DNA from: Caecitellus pseudoparvulus
Lineage: Eukaryota; Bigyra: Bicosoecida
NCBI GenBank assembly: GCA_965644315.1
Contig: CBFFRQ010000164.1
Span: 1 to 52,230, forward strand
Reading direction: 5' to 3'
DNA length: 52,230 nt
Under the pieces are notes generated by a model. The model was not told the origin of the DNA and did not search any database. It was given only the letters and a program-made list of their open reading frames with translations. The stretch's first letter is position 1, and each line of letters starts with the position of its first letter. Below, piece after piece: positions 15,001 to 27,000 of this stretch. The position numbers were made by a program, and so were the translations under genes.

Positions 15001-18000
15001 CCCGCTGGACCCCGCCGTCACAGCGTCCAGGGACACCTCCACAGTGGACACGCCAGGCGTGCCCACTGGCAGGCTGATGGCGCCAGTCGTCAGCACCTCC
15101 GACCCTGCACCGCCGCTGGACCCTGACGTCGCCACCTCCACGGCACTGCCCAGGAACACCTGCCGAGGCACGGCGCTGCCGCTGGACCCCGCCGTCACAG
15201 CGTCCAGGGACACCTCCACAGTGGACACGCCAGGCGTGCCCACTGGCAGGCTGATGGCGCCAGTCGTCAGCACCTCCGACCCTGCACCGCCGCTGGACCC
15301 TGACGTCGTCGTGTACGGCACAGCCAGCTGCAGCGCAGGCAGCGCCGCCGCAGACTCCACGCTCACAGGCACCGACAGCACCACCTCCACGTCTGCGCTC
15401 GTCCACAGTGCCAGCTCAGGCACCACGACAGCGCTGCCCTCGGCGTTCAGCTGCCCCACCACGCCAGGCCCCAGGCTCGTGCCGTTCACCAGCACATCCA
15501 CCACCGGCACCAGCCCGCTGCCCAGGATGCTGCTCAAGTCCGCGCTCACGTTGAACCCCGGCGCGCTGCTGGCACCCGTGTGCCCCACGCTCCACGCCAC
15601 ACTGATCACGTCGCCGGCGTCCACGATGCTGCCGTCCGCCGGGCTCCACACGGGCCCCGCGCTCACCTCCAACGACGGCAGGCCCAGCGTCATGGCGTAC
15701 CCCGGCACGGCGGGCACGCCAGCCCCCCCCGTGGTGCTGCCCGCCGACAGCAGGCCCACACTGCTCAGCAGCCCGTCCAGGGTGATGACGTCGCCCGCCA
15801 CAGCCCCACCCACGTCAGACACCGCCAGTGCCACCGTCACCGTCACGCTCTCCCCCACGCCATTGTCCGTGTTGGCGTTGATGAGGGTGCCCAACGGCAC
15901 GCTGGCGCTCAGCCCGTCCCCTGCCACCGTCCCGCTGCCAGCCAGGGCGCCGAAGCCGCCCGTCACGTTGCTGCTGACGTCGCCACTGGACGCCACGACG
16001 CTGACCACCTCCACCACCGTCACGGGGGACGCAGGGCTGCTCCACCCAGACAGCGCCAAGTCCAGGATGGCGCCGCTGGTCGTGCCCTCAGGCACGCTCA
16101 CCACCACCGCCACCTCCACGGCACTGCCCAGGAACACCTGCCGAGGCACGGCGCTCCCGCTGGACCCCGCCGTCACAGCGTCCAGGGACACCTCCACAGT
16201 GGACACGCCAGGCGTGCCCACTGGCAGGCTGATGGCGCCAGTCGTCAGCACCTCCGACCCTGCACCGCCGCTGGACCCTGACGTCGTCGTGTACGGCACA
16301 GCCAGCTGCAGCGCAGGCAGCGCCGCCGCAGACTCCACGCTCACAGGCACCGACAGCACCACCTCCACGTCTGCGCTCGTCCACAGTGCCAGCTCAGGCA
16401 CCACGACAGCGCTGCCCTCGGCGTTCAGCTGCCCCACCACGCCAGGCCCCAGGCTCGTGCCGTTCACCAGCACATCCACCACCGGCACCAGCCCGCTGCC
16501 CAGGATGCTGCTCAAGTCCGCGCTCACGTTGAACCCCGGCGCGCTGCTGGCACCCGTGTGCCCCACGCTCCACGCCACACTGATCACGTCGCCGGCGTCC
16601 ACGATGCTGCCGTCCGCCGGGCTCCACACGGGCCCCGCGCTCACCTCCAACGACGGCAGGCCCAGCGTCATGGCGTACCCCGGCACGGCGGGCACGCCAG
16701 CCCCCCCCGTGGTGCTGCCCGCCGACAGCAGGCCCACACTGCTCAGCAGCCCGTCCAGGGTGATGACGTCGCCCGCCACAGCCCCACCCACGTCAGACAC
16801 CGCCAGTGCCACCGTCACCGTCACGCTCTCCCCCACGCCATTGTCCGTGTTGGCGTTGATGAGGGTGCCCAACGGCACGCTGGCGCTCAGCCCGTCCCCT
16901 GCCACCGTCCCGCTGCCAGCCAGGGCGCCGAAGCCGCCCGTCACGTTGCTGCTGACGTCGCCACTGGACGCCACGACGCTGACCACCTCCACCACCGTCA
17001 CGGGGGACGCAGGGCTGCTCCACCCAGACAGCGCCAAGTCCAGGATGGCGCCGCTGGTCGTGCCCTCAGGCACGCTCACCACCACCGCCACCTCCACGGC
17101 ACTGCCCAGGAACACCTGCCGAGGCACGGCGCTCCCGCTGGACCCCGCCGTCACAGCGTCCAGGGACACCTCCACAGTGGACACGCCAGGCGTGCCCACT
17201 GGCAGGCTGATGGCGCCAGTCGTCAGCACCTCCGACCCTGCACCGCCGCTGGACCCTGACGTCGTCGTGTACGGCACAGCCAGCTGCAGCGCAGGCAGCG
17301 CCGCCGCAGACTCCACGCTCACAGGCACCGACAGCACCACCTCCACGTCTGCGCTCGTCCACAGTGCCAGCTCAGGCACCACGACAGCGCTGCCCTCGGC
17401 GTTCAGCTGCCCCACCACGCCAGGCCCCAGGCTCGTGCCGTTCACCAGCACATCCACCACCGGCACCAGCCCGCTGCCCAGGATGCTGCTCAAGTCCGCG
17501 CTCACGTTGAACCCCGGCGCGCTGCTGGCACCCGTGTGCCCCACGCTCCACGCCACACTGATCACGTCGCCGGCGTCCACGATGCTGCCGTCCGCCGGGC
17601 TCCACACGGGCCCCGCGCTCACCTCCAACGACGGCAGGCCCAGCGTCATGGCGTACCCCGGCACGGCGGGCACGCCAGCCCCCCCCGTGGTGCTGCCCGC
17701 CGACAGCAGGCCCACACTGCTCAGCAGCCCGTCCAGGGTGATGACGTCGCCCGCCACAGCCCCACCCACGTCAGACACCGCCAGTGCCACCGTCACCGTC
17801 ACGCTCTCCCCCACGCCATTGTCCGTGTTGGCGTTGATGAGGGTGCCCAACGGCACGCTGGCGCTCAGCCCGTCCCCTGCCACCGTCCCGCTGCCAGCCA
17901 GGGCGCCGAAGCCGCCCGTCACGTTGCTGCTGACGTCGCCACTGGACGCCACGACGCTGACCACCTCCACCACCGTCACGGGGGACGCAGGGCTGCTCCA

Positions 18001-21000
18001 CCCAGACAGCGCCAAGTCCAGGATGGCGCCGCTGGTCGTGCCCTCAGGCACGCTCACCACCACCGCCACCTCCACGGCACTGCCCAGGAACACCTGCCGA
18101 GGCACGGCGCTCCCGCTGGACCCCGCCGTCACAGCGTCCAGGGACACCTCCACAGTGGACACGCCAGGCGTGCCCACTGGCAGGCTGATGGCGCCAGTCG
18201 TCAGCACCTCCGACCCTGCACCGCCGCTGGACCCTGACGTCGTCGTGTACGGCACAGCCAGCTGCAGCGCAGGCAGCGCCGCCGCAGACTCCACGCTCAC
18301 AGGCACCGACAGCACCACCTCCACGTCTGCGCTCGTCCACAGTGCCAGCTCAGGCACCACGACAGCGCTGCCCTCGGCGTTCAGCTGCCCCACCACGCCA
18401 GGCCCCAGGCTCGTGCCGTTCACCAGCACATCCACCACCGGCACCAGCCCGCTGCCCAGGATGCTGCTCAAGTCCGCGCTCACGTTGAACCCCGGCGCGC
18501 TGCTGGCACCCGTGTGCCCCACGCTCCACGCCACACTGATCACGTCGCCGGCGTCCACGATGCTGCCGTCCGCCGGGCTCCACACGGGCCCCGCGCTCAC
18601 CTCCAACGACGGCAGGCCCAGCGTCATGGCGTACCCCGGCACGGCGGGCACGCCAGCCCCCCGTGGTGCTGCCCGCCGACAGCAGGCCCACACTGCTCAG
18701 CAGCCCGTCCAGGGTGATGACGTCGCCCGCCACAGCCCCACCCACGTCAGACACCGCCAGTGCCACCGTCACCGTCACGCTCTCCCCCACGCCATTGTCC
18801 GTGTTGGCGTTGATGAGGGTGCCCAACGGCACGCTGGCGCTCAGCCCGTCCCCTGCCACCGTCCCGCTGCCAGCCAGGGCGCCGAAGCCGCCCGTCACGT
18901 TGCTGCTGACGTCGCCACTGGACGCCACGACGCTGACCACCTCCACCACCGTCACGGGGGACGCAGGGCTGCTCCACCCAGACAGCGCCAAGTCCAGGAT
19001 GGCGCCGCTGGTCGTGCCCTCAGGCACGCTCACCACCACCGCCACCTCCACGGCACTGCCCAGGAACACCTGCCGAGGCACGGCGCTCCCGCTGGACCCC
19101 GCCGTCACAGCGTCCAGGGACACCTCCACAGTGGACACGCCAGGCGTGCCCACTGGCAGGCTGATGGCGCCAGTCGTCAGCACCTCCGACCCTGCACCGC
19201 CGCTGGACCCTGACGTCGTCGTGTACGGCACAGCCAGCTGCAGCGCAGGCAGCGCCGCCGCAGACTCCACGCTCACAGGCACCGACAGCACCACCTCCAC
19301 GTCTGCGCTCGTCCACAGTGCCAGCTCAGGCACCACGACAGCGCTGCCCTCGGCGTTCAGCTGCCCCACCACGCCAGGCCCCAGGCTCGTGCCGTTCACC
19401 AGCACATCCACCACCGGCACCAGCCCGCTGCCCAGGATGCTGCTCAAGTCCGCGCTCACGTTGAACCCCGGCGCGCTGCTGGCACCCGTGTGCCCCACGC
19501 TCCACGCCACACTGATCACGTCGCCGGCGTCCACGATGCTGCCGTCCGCCGGGCTCCACACGGGCCCCGCGCTCACCTCCAACGACGGCAGGCCCAGCGT
19601 CATGGCGTACCCCGGCACGGCGGGCACGCCAGCCCCCCGTGGTGCTGCCCGCCGACAGCAGGCCCACACTGCTCAGCAGCCCGTCCAGGGTGATGACGTC
19701 GCCCGCCACAGCCCCACCCACGTCAGACACCGCCAGTGCCACCGTCACCGTCACGCTCTCCCCCACGCCATTGTCCGTGTTGGCGTTGATGAGGGTGCCC
19801 AACGGCACGCTGGCGCTCAGCCCGTCCCCTGCCACCGTCCCGCTGCCAGCCAAGGCGCCGAAGCCGCCCGTCACGTTGCTGCTGACGTCGCCACTGGACG
19901 CCACGACGCTGACCACCTCCACCACCGTCACGGGGGACGCAGGGCTGCTCCACCCAGACAGCGCCAAGTCCAGGATGGCGCCGCTGGTCGTGCCCTCAGG
20001 CACGCTCACCACCACCGCCACCTCCACGGCACTGCCCAGGAACACCTGCCGAGGCACGGCGCTCCCGCTGGACCCCGCCGTCACAGCGTCCAGGGACACC
20101 TCCACAGTGGACACGCCAGGCGTGCCCACTGGCAGGCTGATGGCGCCAGTCGTCAGCACCTCCGACCCTGCACCGCCGCTGGACCCTGACGTCGTCGTGT
20201 ACGGCACAGCCAGCTGCAGCGCAGGCAGCGCCGCCGCAGACTCCACGCTCACAGGCACCGACAGCACCACCTCCACGTCTGCGCTCGTCCACAGTGCCAG
20301 CTCAGGCACCACGACAGCGCTGCCCTCGGCGTTCAGCTGCCCCACCACGCCAGGCCCCAGGCTCGTGCCGTTCACCAGCACATCCACCACCGGCACCAGC
20401 CCGCTGCCCAGGATGCTGCTCAAGTCCGCGCTCACGTTGAACCCCGGCGCGCTGCTGGCACCCGTGTGCCCCACGCTCCACGCCACACTGATCACGTCGC
20501 CGGCGTCCACGATGCTGCCGTCCGCCGGGCTCCACACGGGCCCCGCGCTCACCTCCAACGACGGCAGGCCCAGCGTCATGGCGTACCCCGGCACGGCGGG
20601 CACGCCAGCCCCCCCCGTGGTGCTGCCCGCCGACAGCAGGCCCACACTGCTCAGCAGCCCGTCCAGGGTGATGACGTCGCCCGCCACAGCCCCCGCCACG
20701 TCAGACACCGCCAGTGCCACCGTCACCGTCACGCTCTCCCCCACGCCATTGTCCGTGTTGGCGTTGATGAGGGTGCCCAACGGCACGCTGGCGCTCAGAC
20801 CGTCCCCGGCCACCGTCCCGCTGCCAGCCAAGGCGCCGAAGCCGCCCGTCACGTTGCTGCTGACGTCGCCACTGGACGCCACGACGCTGACCACCTCCAC
20901 CACCGTCACGGGGGACGCAGGGCTGCTCCACCCAGACAGCGCCAAGTCCAGGATGGCGCCGCTGGTCGTGCCCTCAGGCACGCTCACCACCACCGCCACC

Positions 21001-24000
21001 TCCACGGCACTGCCCAGGAACACCTGCCGAGGCACGGCGCTCCCGCTGGACCCCGCCGTCACAGCGTCCAGGGACACCTCCACAGTGGACACGCCAGGCG
21101 TGCCCACTGGCAGGCTGATGGCGCCAGTCGTCAGCACCTCCGACCCTGCACCGCCGCTGGACCCTGACGTCGTCGTGTACGGCACAGCCAGCTGCAGCGC
21201 AGGCAGCGCCGCCGCAGACTCCACGCTCACAGGCACCGACAGCACCACCTCCACGTCTGCGCTCGTCCACAGTGCCAGCTCAGGCACCACGACAGCGCTG
21301 CCCTCGGCGTTCAGCTGCCCCACCACGCCAGGCCCCAGGCTCGTGCCGTTCACCAGCACATCCACCACCGGCACCAGCCCGCTGCCCAGGATGCTGCTCA
21401 AGTCCGCGCTCACGTTGAACCCCGGCGCGCTGCTGGCACCCGTGTGCCCCACGCTCCACGCCACACTGATCACGTCGCCGGCGTCCACGATGCTGCCGTC
21501 CGCCGGGCTCCACACGGGCCCCGCGCTCACCTCCAACGACGGCAGGCCCAGCGTCATGGCGTACCCCGGCACGGCGGGCACGCCAGCCCCCCCCGTGGTG
21601 CTGCCCGCCGACAGCAGGCCCACACTGCTCAGCAGCCCGTCCAGGGTGATGACGTCGCCCGCCACAGCCCCCGCCACGTCAGACACCGCCAGTGCCACCG
21701 TCACCGTCACGCTCTCCCCCACGCCATTGTCCGTGTTGGCGTTGATGAGGGTGCCCAACGGCACGCTGGCGCTCAGCCCGTCCCCTGCCACCGTCCCGCT
21801 GCCAGCCAAGGCGCCGAAGCCGCCCGTCACGTTGCTGCTGACGTCGCCACTGGACGCCACGACGCTGACCACCTCCACCACCGTCACGGGGGACGCAGGG
21901 CTGCTCCACCCAGACAGCGCCAAGTCCAGGATGGCGCCGCTGGTCGTGCCCTCAGGCACGCTCACCACCACCGCCACCTCCACGGCACTGCCCAGGAACA
22001 CCTGCCGAGGCACGGCGCTCCCGCTGGACCCCGCCGTCACAGCGTCCAGGGACACCTCCACAGTGGACACGCCAGGCGTGCCCACTGGCAGGCTGATGGC
22101 GCCAGTCGTCAGCACCTCCGACCCTGCACCGCCGCTGGACCCTGACGTCGTCGTGTACGGCACGGCCAGCTGCAGCGCAGGCAGCGCCGCCGCAGACTCC
22201 ACGCTCACAGGCACCGACAGCACCACCTCCACGTCTGCGCTCGTCCACAGTGCCAGCTCAGGCACCACGACAGCGCTGCCCTCGGCGTTCAGCTGCCCCA
22301 CCACGCCAGGCCCCAGGCTCGTGCCGTTCACCAGCACATCCACCACCGGCACCAGCCCGCTGCCCAGGATGCTGCTCAAGTCCGCGCTCACGTTGAACCC
22401 CGGCGCGCTGCTGGCACCCGTGTGCCCCACGCTCCACGCCACACTGATCACGTCGCCGGCGTCCACGATGCTGCCGTCCGCCGGGCTCCACACGGGCCCC
22501 GCGCTCACCTCCAACGACGGCAGGCCCAGCGTCATGGCGTACCCCGGCACGGCGGGCACGCCAGCCCCCCCCGTGGTGCTGCCCGCCGACAGCAGGCCCA
22601 CACTGCTCAGCAGCCCGTCCAGGGTGATGACGTCGCCCGCCACAGCCCCACCCACGTCAGACACCGCCAGTGCCACCGTCACCGTCACGCTCTCCCCCAC
22701 GCCATTGTCCGTGTTGGCGTTGATGAGGGTGCCCAACGGCACGCTGGCGCTCAGCCCGTCCCCTGCCACCGTCCCGCTGCCAGCCAAGGCGCCGAAGCCG
22801 CCCGTCACGTTGCTGCTGACGTCGCCACTGGACGCCACGACGCTGACCACCTCCACCACCGTCACGGGGGACGCAGGGCTGCTCCACCCAGACAGCGCCA
22901 AGTCCAGGATGGCGCCGCTGGTCGTGCCCTCAGGCACGCTCACCACCACCGCCACCTCCACGGCACTGCCCAGGAACACCTGCCGAGGCACGGCGCTCCC
23001 GCTGGACCCCGCCGTCACAGCGTCCAGGGACACCTCCACAGTGGACACGCCAGGCGTGCCCACTGGCAGGCTGATGGCGCCAGTCGTCAGCACCTCCGAC
23101 CCTGCACCGCCGCTGGACCCTGACGTCGTCGTGTACGGCACGGCCAGCTGCAGCGCAGGCAGCGCCGCCGCAGACTCCACGCTCACAGGCACCGACAGCA
23201 CCACCTCCACGTCCGCGCTCGTCCACAGTGCCAGCTCAGGCACCACGACAGCGCTGCCCTCGGCGTTCAGCTGCCCCACCACGCCAGGCCCCAGGCTCGT
23301 GCCGTTCACCAGCACATCCACCACCGGCACCAGCCCGCTGCCCAGGATGCTGCTCAAGTCCGCGCTCACGTTGAACCCCGGCGCGCTGCTGGCACCCGTG
23401 TGCCCCACGCTCCACGCCACACTGATCACGTCGCCGGCGTCCACGATGCTGCCGTCGGCTGGGCTCCACACGGGCCCCGCGCTCACCTCCAACGACGGCA
23501 GGCCCAGCGTCATGGCGTACCCCGGCACGGCGGGCACGCCAGCCCCCCCCGTGGTGCTGCCCGCCGACAGCAGGCCCACACTGCTCAGCAGCCCGTCCAG
23601 GGTGATGACGTCGCCCGCCACAGCCCCCGCCACGTCAGACACCGCCAGTGCCACCGTCACCGTCACGCTCTCCCCCACGCCATTGTCCGTGTTGGCGTTG
23701 ATGAGGGTGCCCAACGGCACGCTGGCGCTCAGACCGTCCCCTGCCACCGTCCCGCTGCCAGCCAGGGCGCCGAAGCCGCCCGTCACGTTGCTGCTGACGT
23801 CGCCACTGGACGCCACGACGCTGACCACCTCCACCACCGTCACGGGGGACGCAGGGCTGCTCCACCCAGACAGCGCCAAGTCCAGGATGGCGCCGCTGGT
23901 CGTGCCCTCAGGCACGCTCACCACCACCGCCACCTCCACGGCACTGCCCAGGAACACCTGCCGAGGCACGGCGCTCCCGCTGGACCCCGCCGTCACAGCG

Positions 24001-27000
24001 TCCAGGGACACCTCCACATTCGATGCCGTTAGCTCTGTGACTGAGAACTCGCTTGTTTGTTGGTCTGTTTGGTATGCTTTTGCTGGGTGTCCAATTTGCG
24101 CAGCGGATGCATGTGACAAGTATGATGCTGCAAGAATCGACTGAAAGATCGTCGCTGGCTCAACCGCGACATAAGCGACAGCGACAATGTCAACTGTTGT
24201 AGTAGTTCCGGGCTCCAAAGTAGATACAAACACCAATCTATCCGTATCTAACGCACCGCCAGGGCCGTTGTTTGCGCTGGCAAGACCTGCGACGGGATCA
24301 CCCGCTGTGTTAGCAGAGAAAGTCGTGGTAGAGTTGACCGAGACAGATTGCACGCGGTAGGCATCTTGGGGCAATAGATCGTCGAACAGAATCACAGTTT
24401 GGGCCGCGGAGTATCCCGGTCCGGCTTGCGTGCTTAGTACTGCCTGTAGATGCAGCAAATCTCCTGCATCAACAATGCCGAGTGATGCAGGTGACACTGA
24501 GAGTGATACGGTGGGCTCGGCAACGAGCACTTGGACATGATCACTTCTGCTGAGAACAAATGGACCATGAGGAGGCCCGTTTGTTGCTGTTGACCCTGTT
24601 GGCTGAGTGGAAAACGAGACCTCCACAAGAACATCCACTGAGCTTAACCTTGTTGCGCTTGTTGGGACAACACCCTCAACTCGGACTGAAATACTCCTTG
24701 AAGTTGAAGCAACACTTTGAACGTCTCCAAGGTCTACCAAAAGGCTAGACAAAGACAATGTCGTCACTGAGCCAAGGTTTGCAGAAGAAATTGCTACTGA
24801 GCTGTAATGTGGAGAGTTTGTTACAGTCACGTCACCAGTTGGCTCGGAAAGGGATGCAAGTGAGAGAAACTGCACCACATCGGCAGCTTCCACCCCAGGA
24901 GACGTGGGAGCCACAGAGATGTTGACGAAAACGTCGTGCAGGATTCCTGTGTATGGAACGTTTATATCCACTGCCACTGTAATTGTCTCGCCTGGAACAA
25001 CATGTGGAGGGCTTGTGCCGCCCTGATCACCATCTATCCGCAGCAATGCCAGCTGGGGGGCGTTAAACTGCGCCCACTCTGGGGTTGTCCCTGCTGAGTC
25101 AGTGACTGGCAGAACCAAAACTGGGTTTGTGAAGCCCGGGTCGGTGTCTCCGAATGGCTCCAGAATGTCATATTGGTGGGATGCTGAGATGCTGGGAAGC
25201 GGCACCAATTGTGTGTGCCCCGCACCAACATCGGGCACAGCCAAGGTGACCTGCAAGATCGTCTCCTGCGCCGTCGGATTGTCCAGCAGCACCAAAGCCC
25301 CTGGAACCCCGGAAGAGATGGCTGCAGAGCGAGCTGTGGCACCAGCTGTGACGTCACCGTTCACTGCGACAGACTGCACCGTGTAGGCGCCGATGACCAA
25401 GGTTGCATCCATGACTGCCACCTCCCTGACAACAACGTCGAGCCCTGGGTCAGCTCGGCGTGTCAAATTCACCGTGAACTGCAAAGTGGCCGGCCGCAGC
25501 CCGATCGTTGCACTCTCAGTTTCGACATGAAGGGGCAAGAACACATCCCGAGGATAGTACACCAACGGGCTTGCGTCATAGTAAGTGAAAACCCCACAGG
25601 AAGCGGCGTTGGAAACTGATAAGTTTGCAGTTGCAGTCAGAAGGTTGTCTCCTTCGGGATCCAGAAGCTCATATTGTGGCGCTCGGCAGACGATCTGCTC
25701 TGAGTTGATGAAAGTTGGCCGGTCAAAGAGCTGGTTGTCGGAAGGCTCACCATCGAGCAAGAAACCACAATTCAAATTGGCGGTGAGCGCAAAGTCTGAG
25801 CCATTGATCTGCATGTCAAGCTCTGAACCTGTGGCATCACTCCAAAAGACAACAGGCGCTACTTCAGACACAGCTGGGGCTAGCACATCCGAGCCTGACG
25901 GCACGAAGAGGTTGACAACTTCAATGCCTGAAACAGAGTTCGCGTCGTCAACAGCAAAAAACGTCATCGTGTAGAGTCCCCCATCAGAAGCAGTGGGTGT
26001 CCACTCGAAAGTTGTGATCAGAGGATTTGTTGTCGGCGCGTTGGAGTGAGTGAGGGTGGCCCCGGCAGGAAGATCTGAGTTACGGAGTTCAACGGCGTCA
26101 CAAACATCAACACCGTCGGTCGCATTGATGACGAACGAATAGGTTGTGCCGGCAAATAGGCAAGATGCGAGTTCGCTGTCGATGAGAGAGACAGTCACGT
26201 TTGGCGCAGCGTTTTCGACACATAAAGCAGTGTTAGTTTCGCAGCCAGAGGACCCTCCAACAAGGCAGTCAACATCGTCTCCGCATTGGCGGCACTGGTT
26301 TCCACCAGCGCACCCCATGCAGTACTTGTCAGGCTCCACGATTTCAACCAAGAAGTCGATCGCTGCTTGGCAGTTGCCGTCCGACATGATGATCACAACA
26401 GGGTGCAAGGAGCCCACAGACGTGCCTGTTGAGTTGAAGGTTACCAGTCCTGTCGCAGCTTCAACAGAGACTCGCGGGTATTGAGGAATGCTCCCACTCT
26501 CACTCCCGGTTGCAAGGCGGAAGGTCACTGGATCGTCTTCCTTGTCCAGTACAGGCAAGAACCACTGGACAACCCGATCATAACTCACCAGTTGAATGGG
26601 GACTTGAGAAGTTGTTGGGCACGAATTGAGGAAGGTCAGTCCGTTGTTGTTCAGATCTACCTCCGTCCACAAGTTCCAAGATCCGCCTGTACGGGAAAGG
26701 GTGATGCTTGATGCGGGCGGCCACCCCGGCCAGACGCTGAAGAGCAAGGTACTCACTGGCACCGTTGGCAAGGTTCGTCAGTCGACAGCATGCGGAGTAA
26801 GAAACGTAAAACGGGCTCCCCCCATTGTCTGGTGTCGAGTAGGTGTAGGTCCACGTCTTCGTTCCCAGAATGTAATCTTCAGCATTGTTCTGTGCAACCA
26901 CGAGGTAGTTCTGAAGGTTCTGAGTTCCAACTCCATCACCCATTTGGAAGTTTCCCTGTGCAATGAAGCGGAGCGGGGAGAAGGAACGTGAAAAGGAGCA

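Larger units (their letters stand above)
1..24018 (-). repeat. 978-bp tandem repeat array (about 24.4 copies) encoding 326-aa repeats
   Basis: The period is 978 bp in most units, 976 bp in eight units, and 1155 bp in one. Copies differ by only a few SNPs. Read on the minus strand, each unit encodes two related beta-rich halves: one beginning VEVSLDAVTAG and containing VSVPEGTT and GDVITLDG, the other beginning LEVSAGPVW with IVDAGDVISV. The unit has no cysteine or lysine, a single arginine, is acidic and rich in V/S/G/T/A, and carries three N-glycosylation sequons (NVT, NVS, NGT). A diverged relative of the second half occurs just N-terminal to the array (IVDAGDLLHL). The overall look is of a bacterial-DUF11-like or fibre-forming beta-sandwich repeat, but that family call is tentative. 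The array starts at 24018, where similarity to the unique exon breaks, and runs off the left edge. Confidence 0.96.

Noticed and set aside
26757-26771. TTG at 26771 as the start of the minus-strand protein
   Set aside because: It is not an ATG and lies just inside exon 4, in the wrong frame; splicing gives a better continuous protein.
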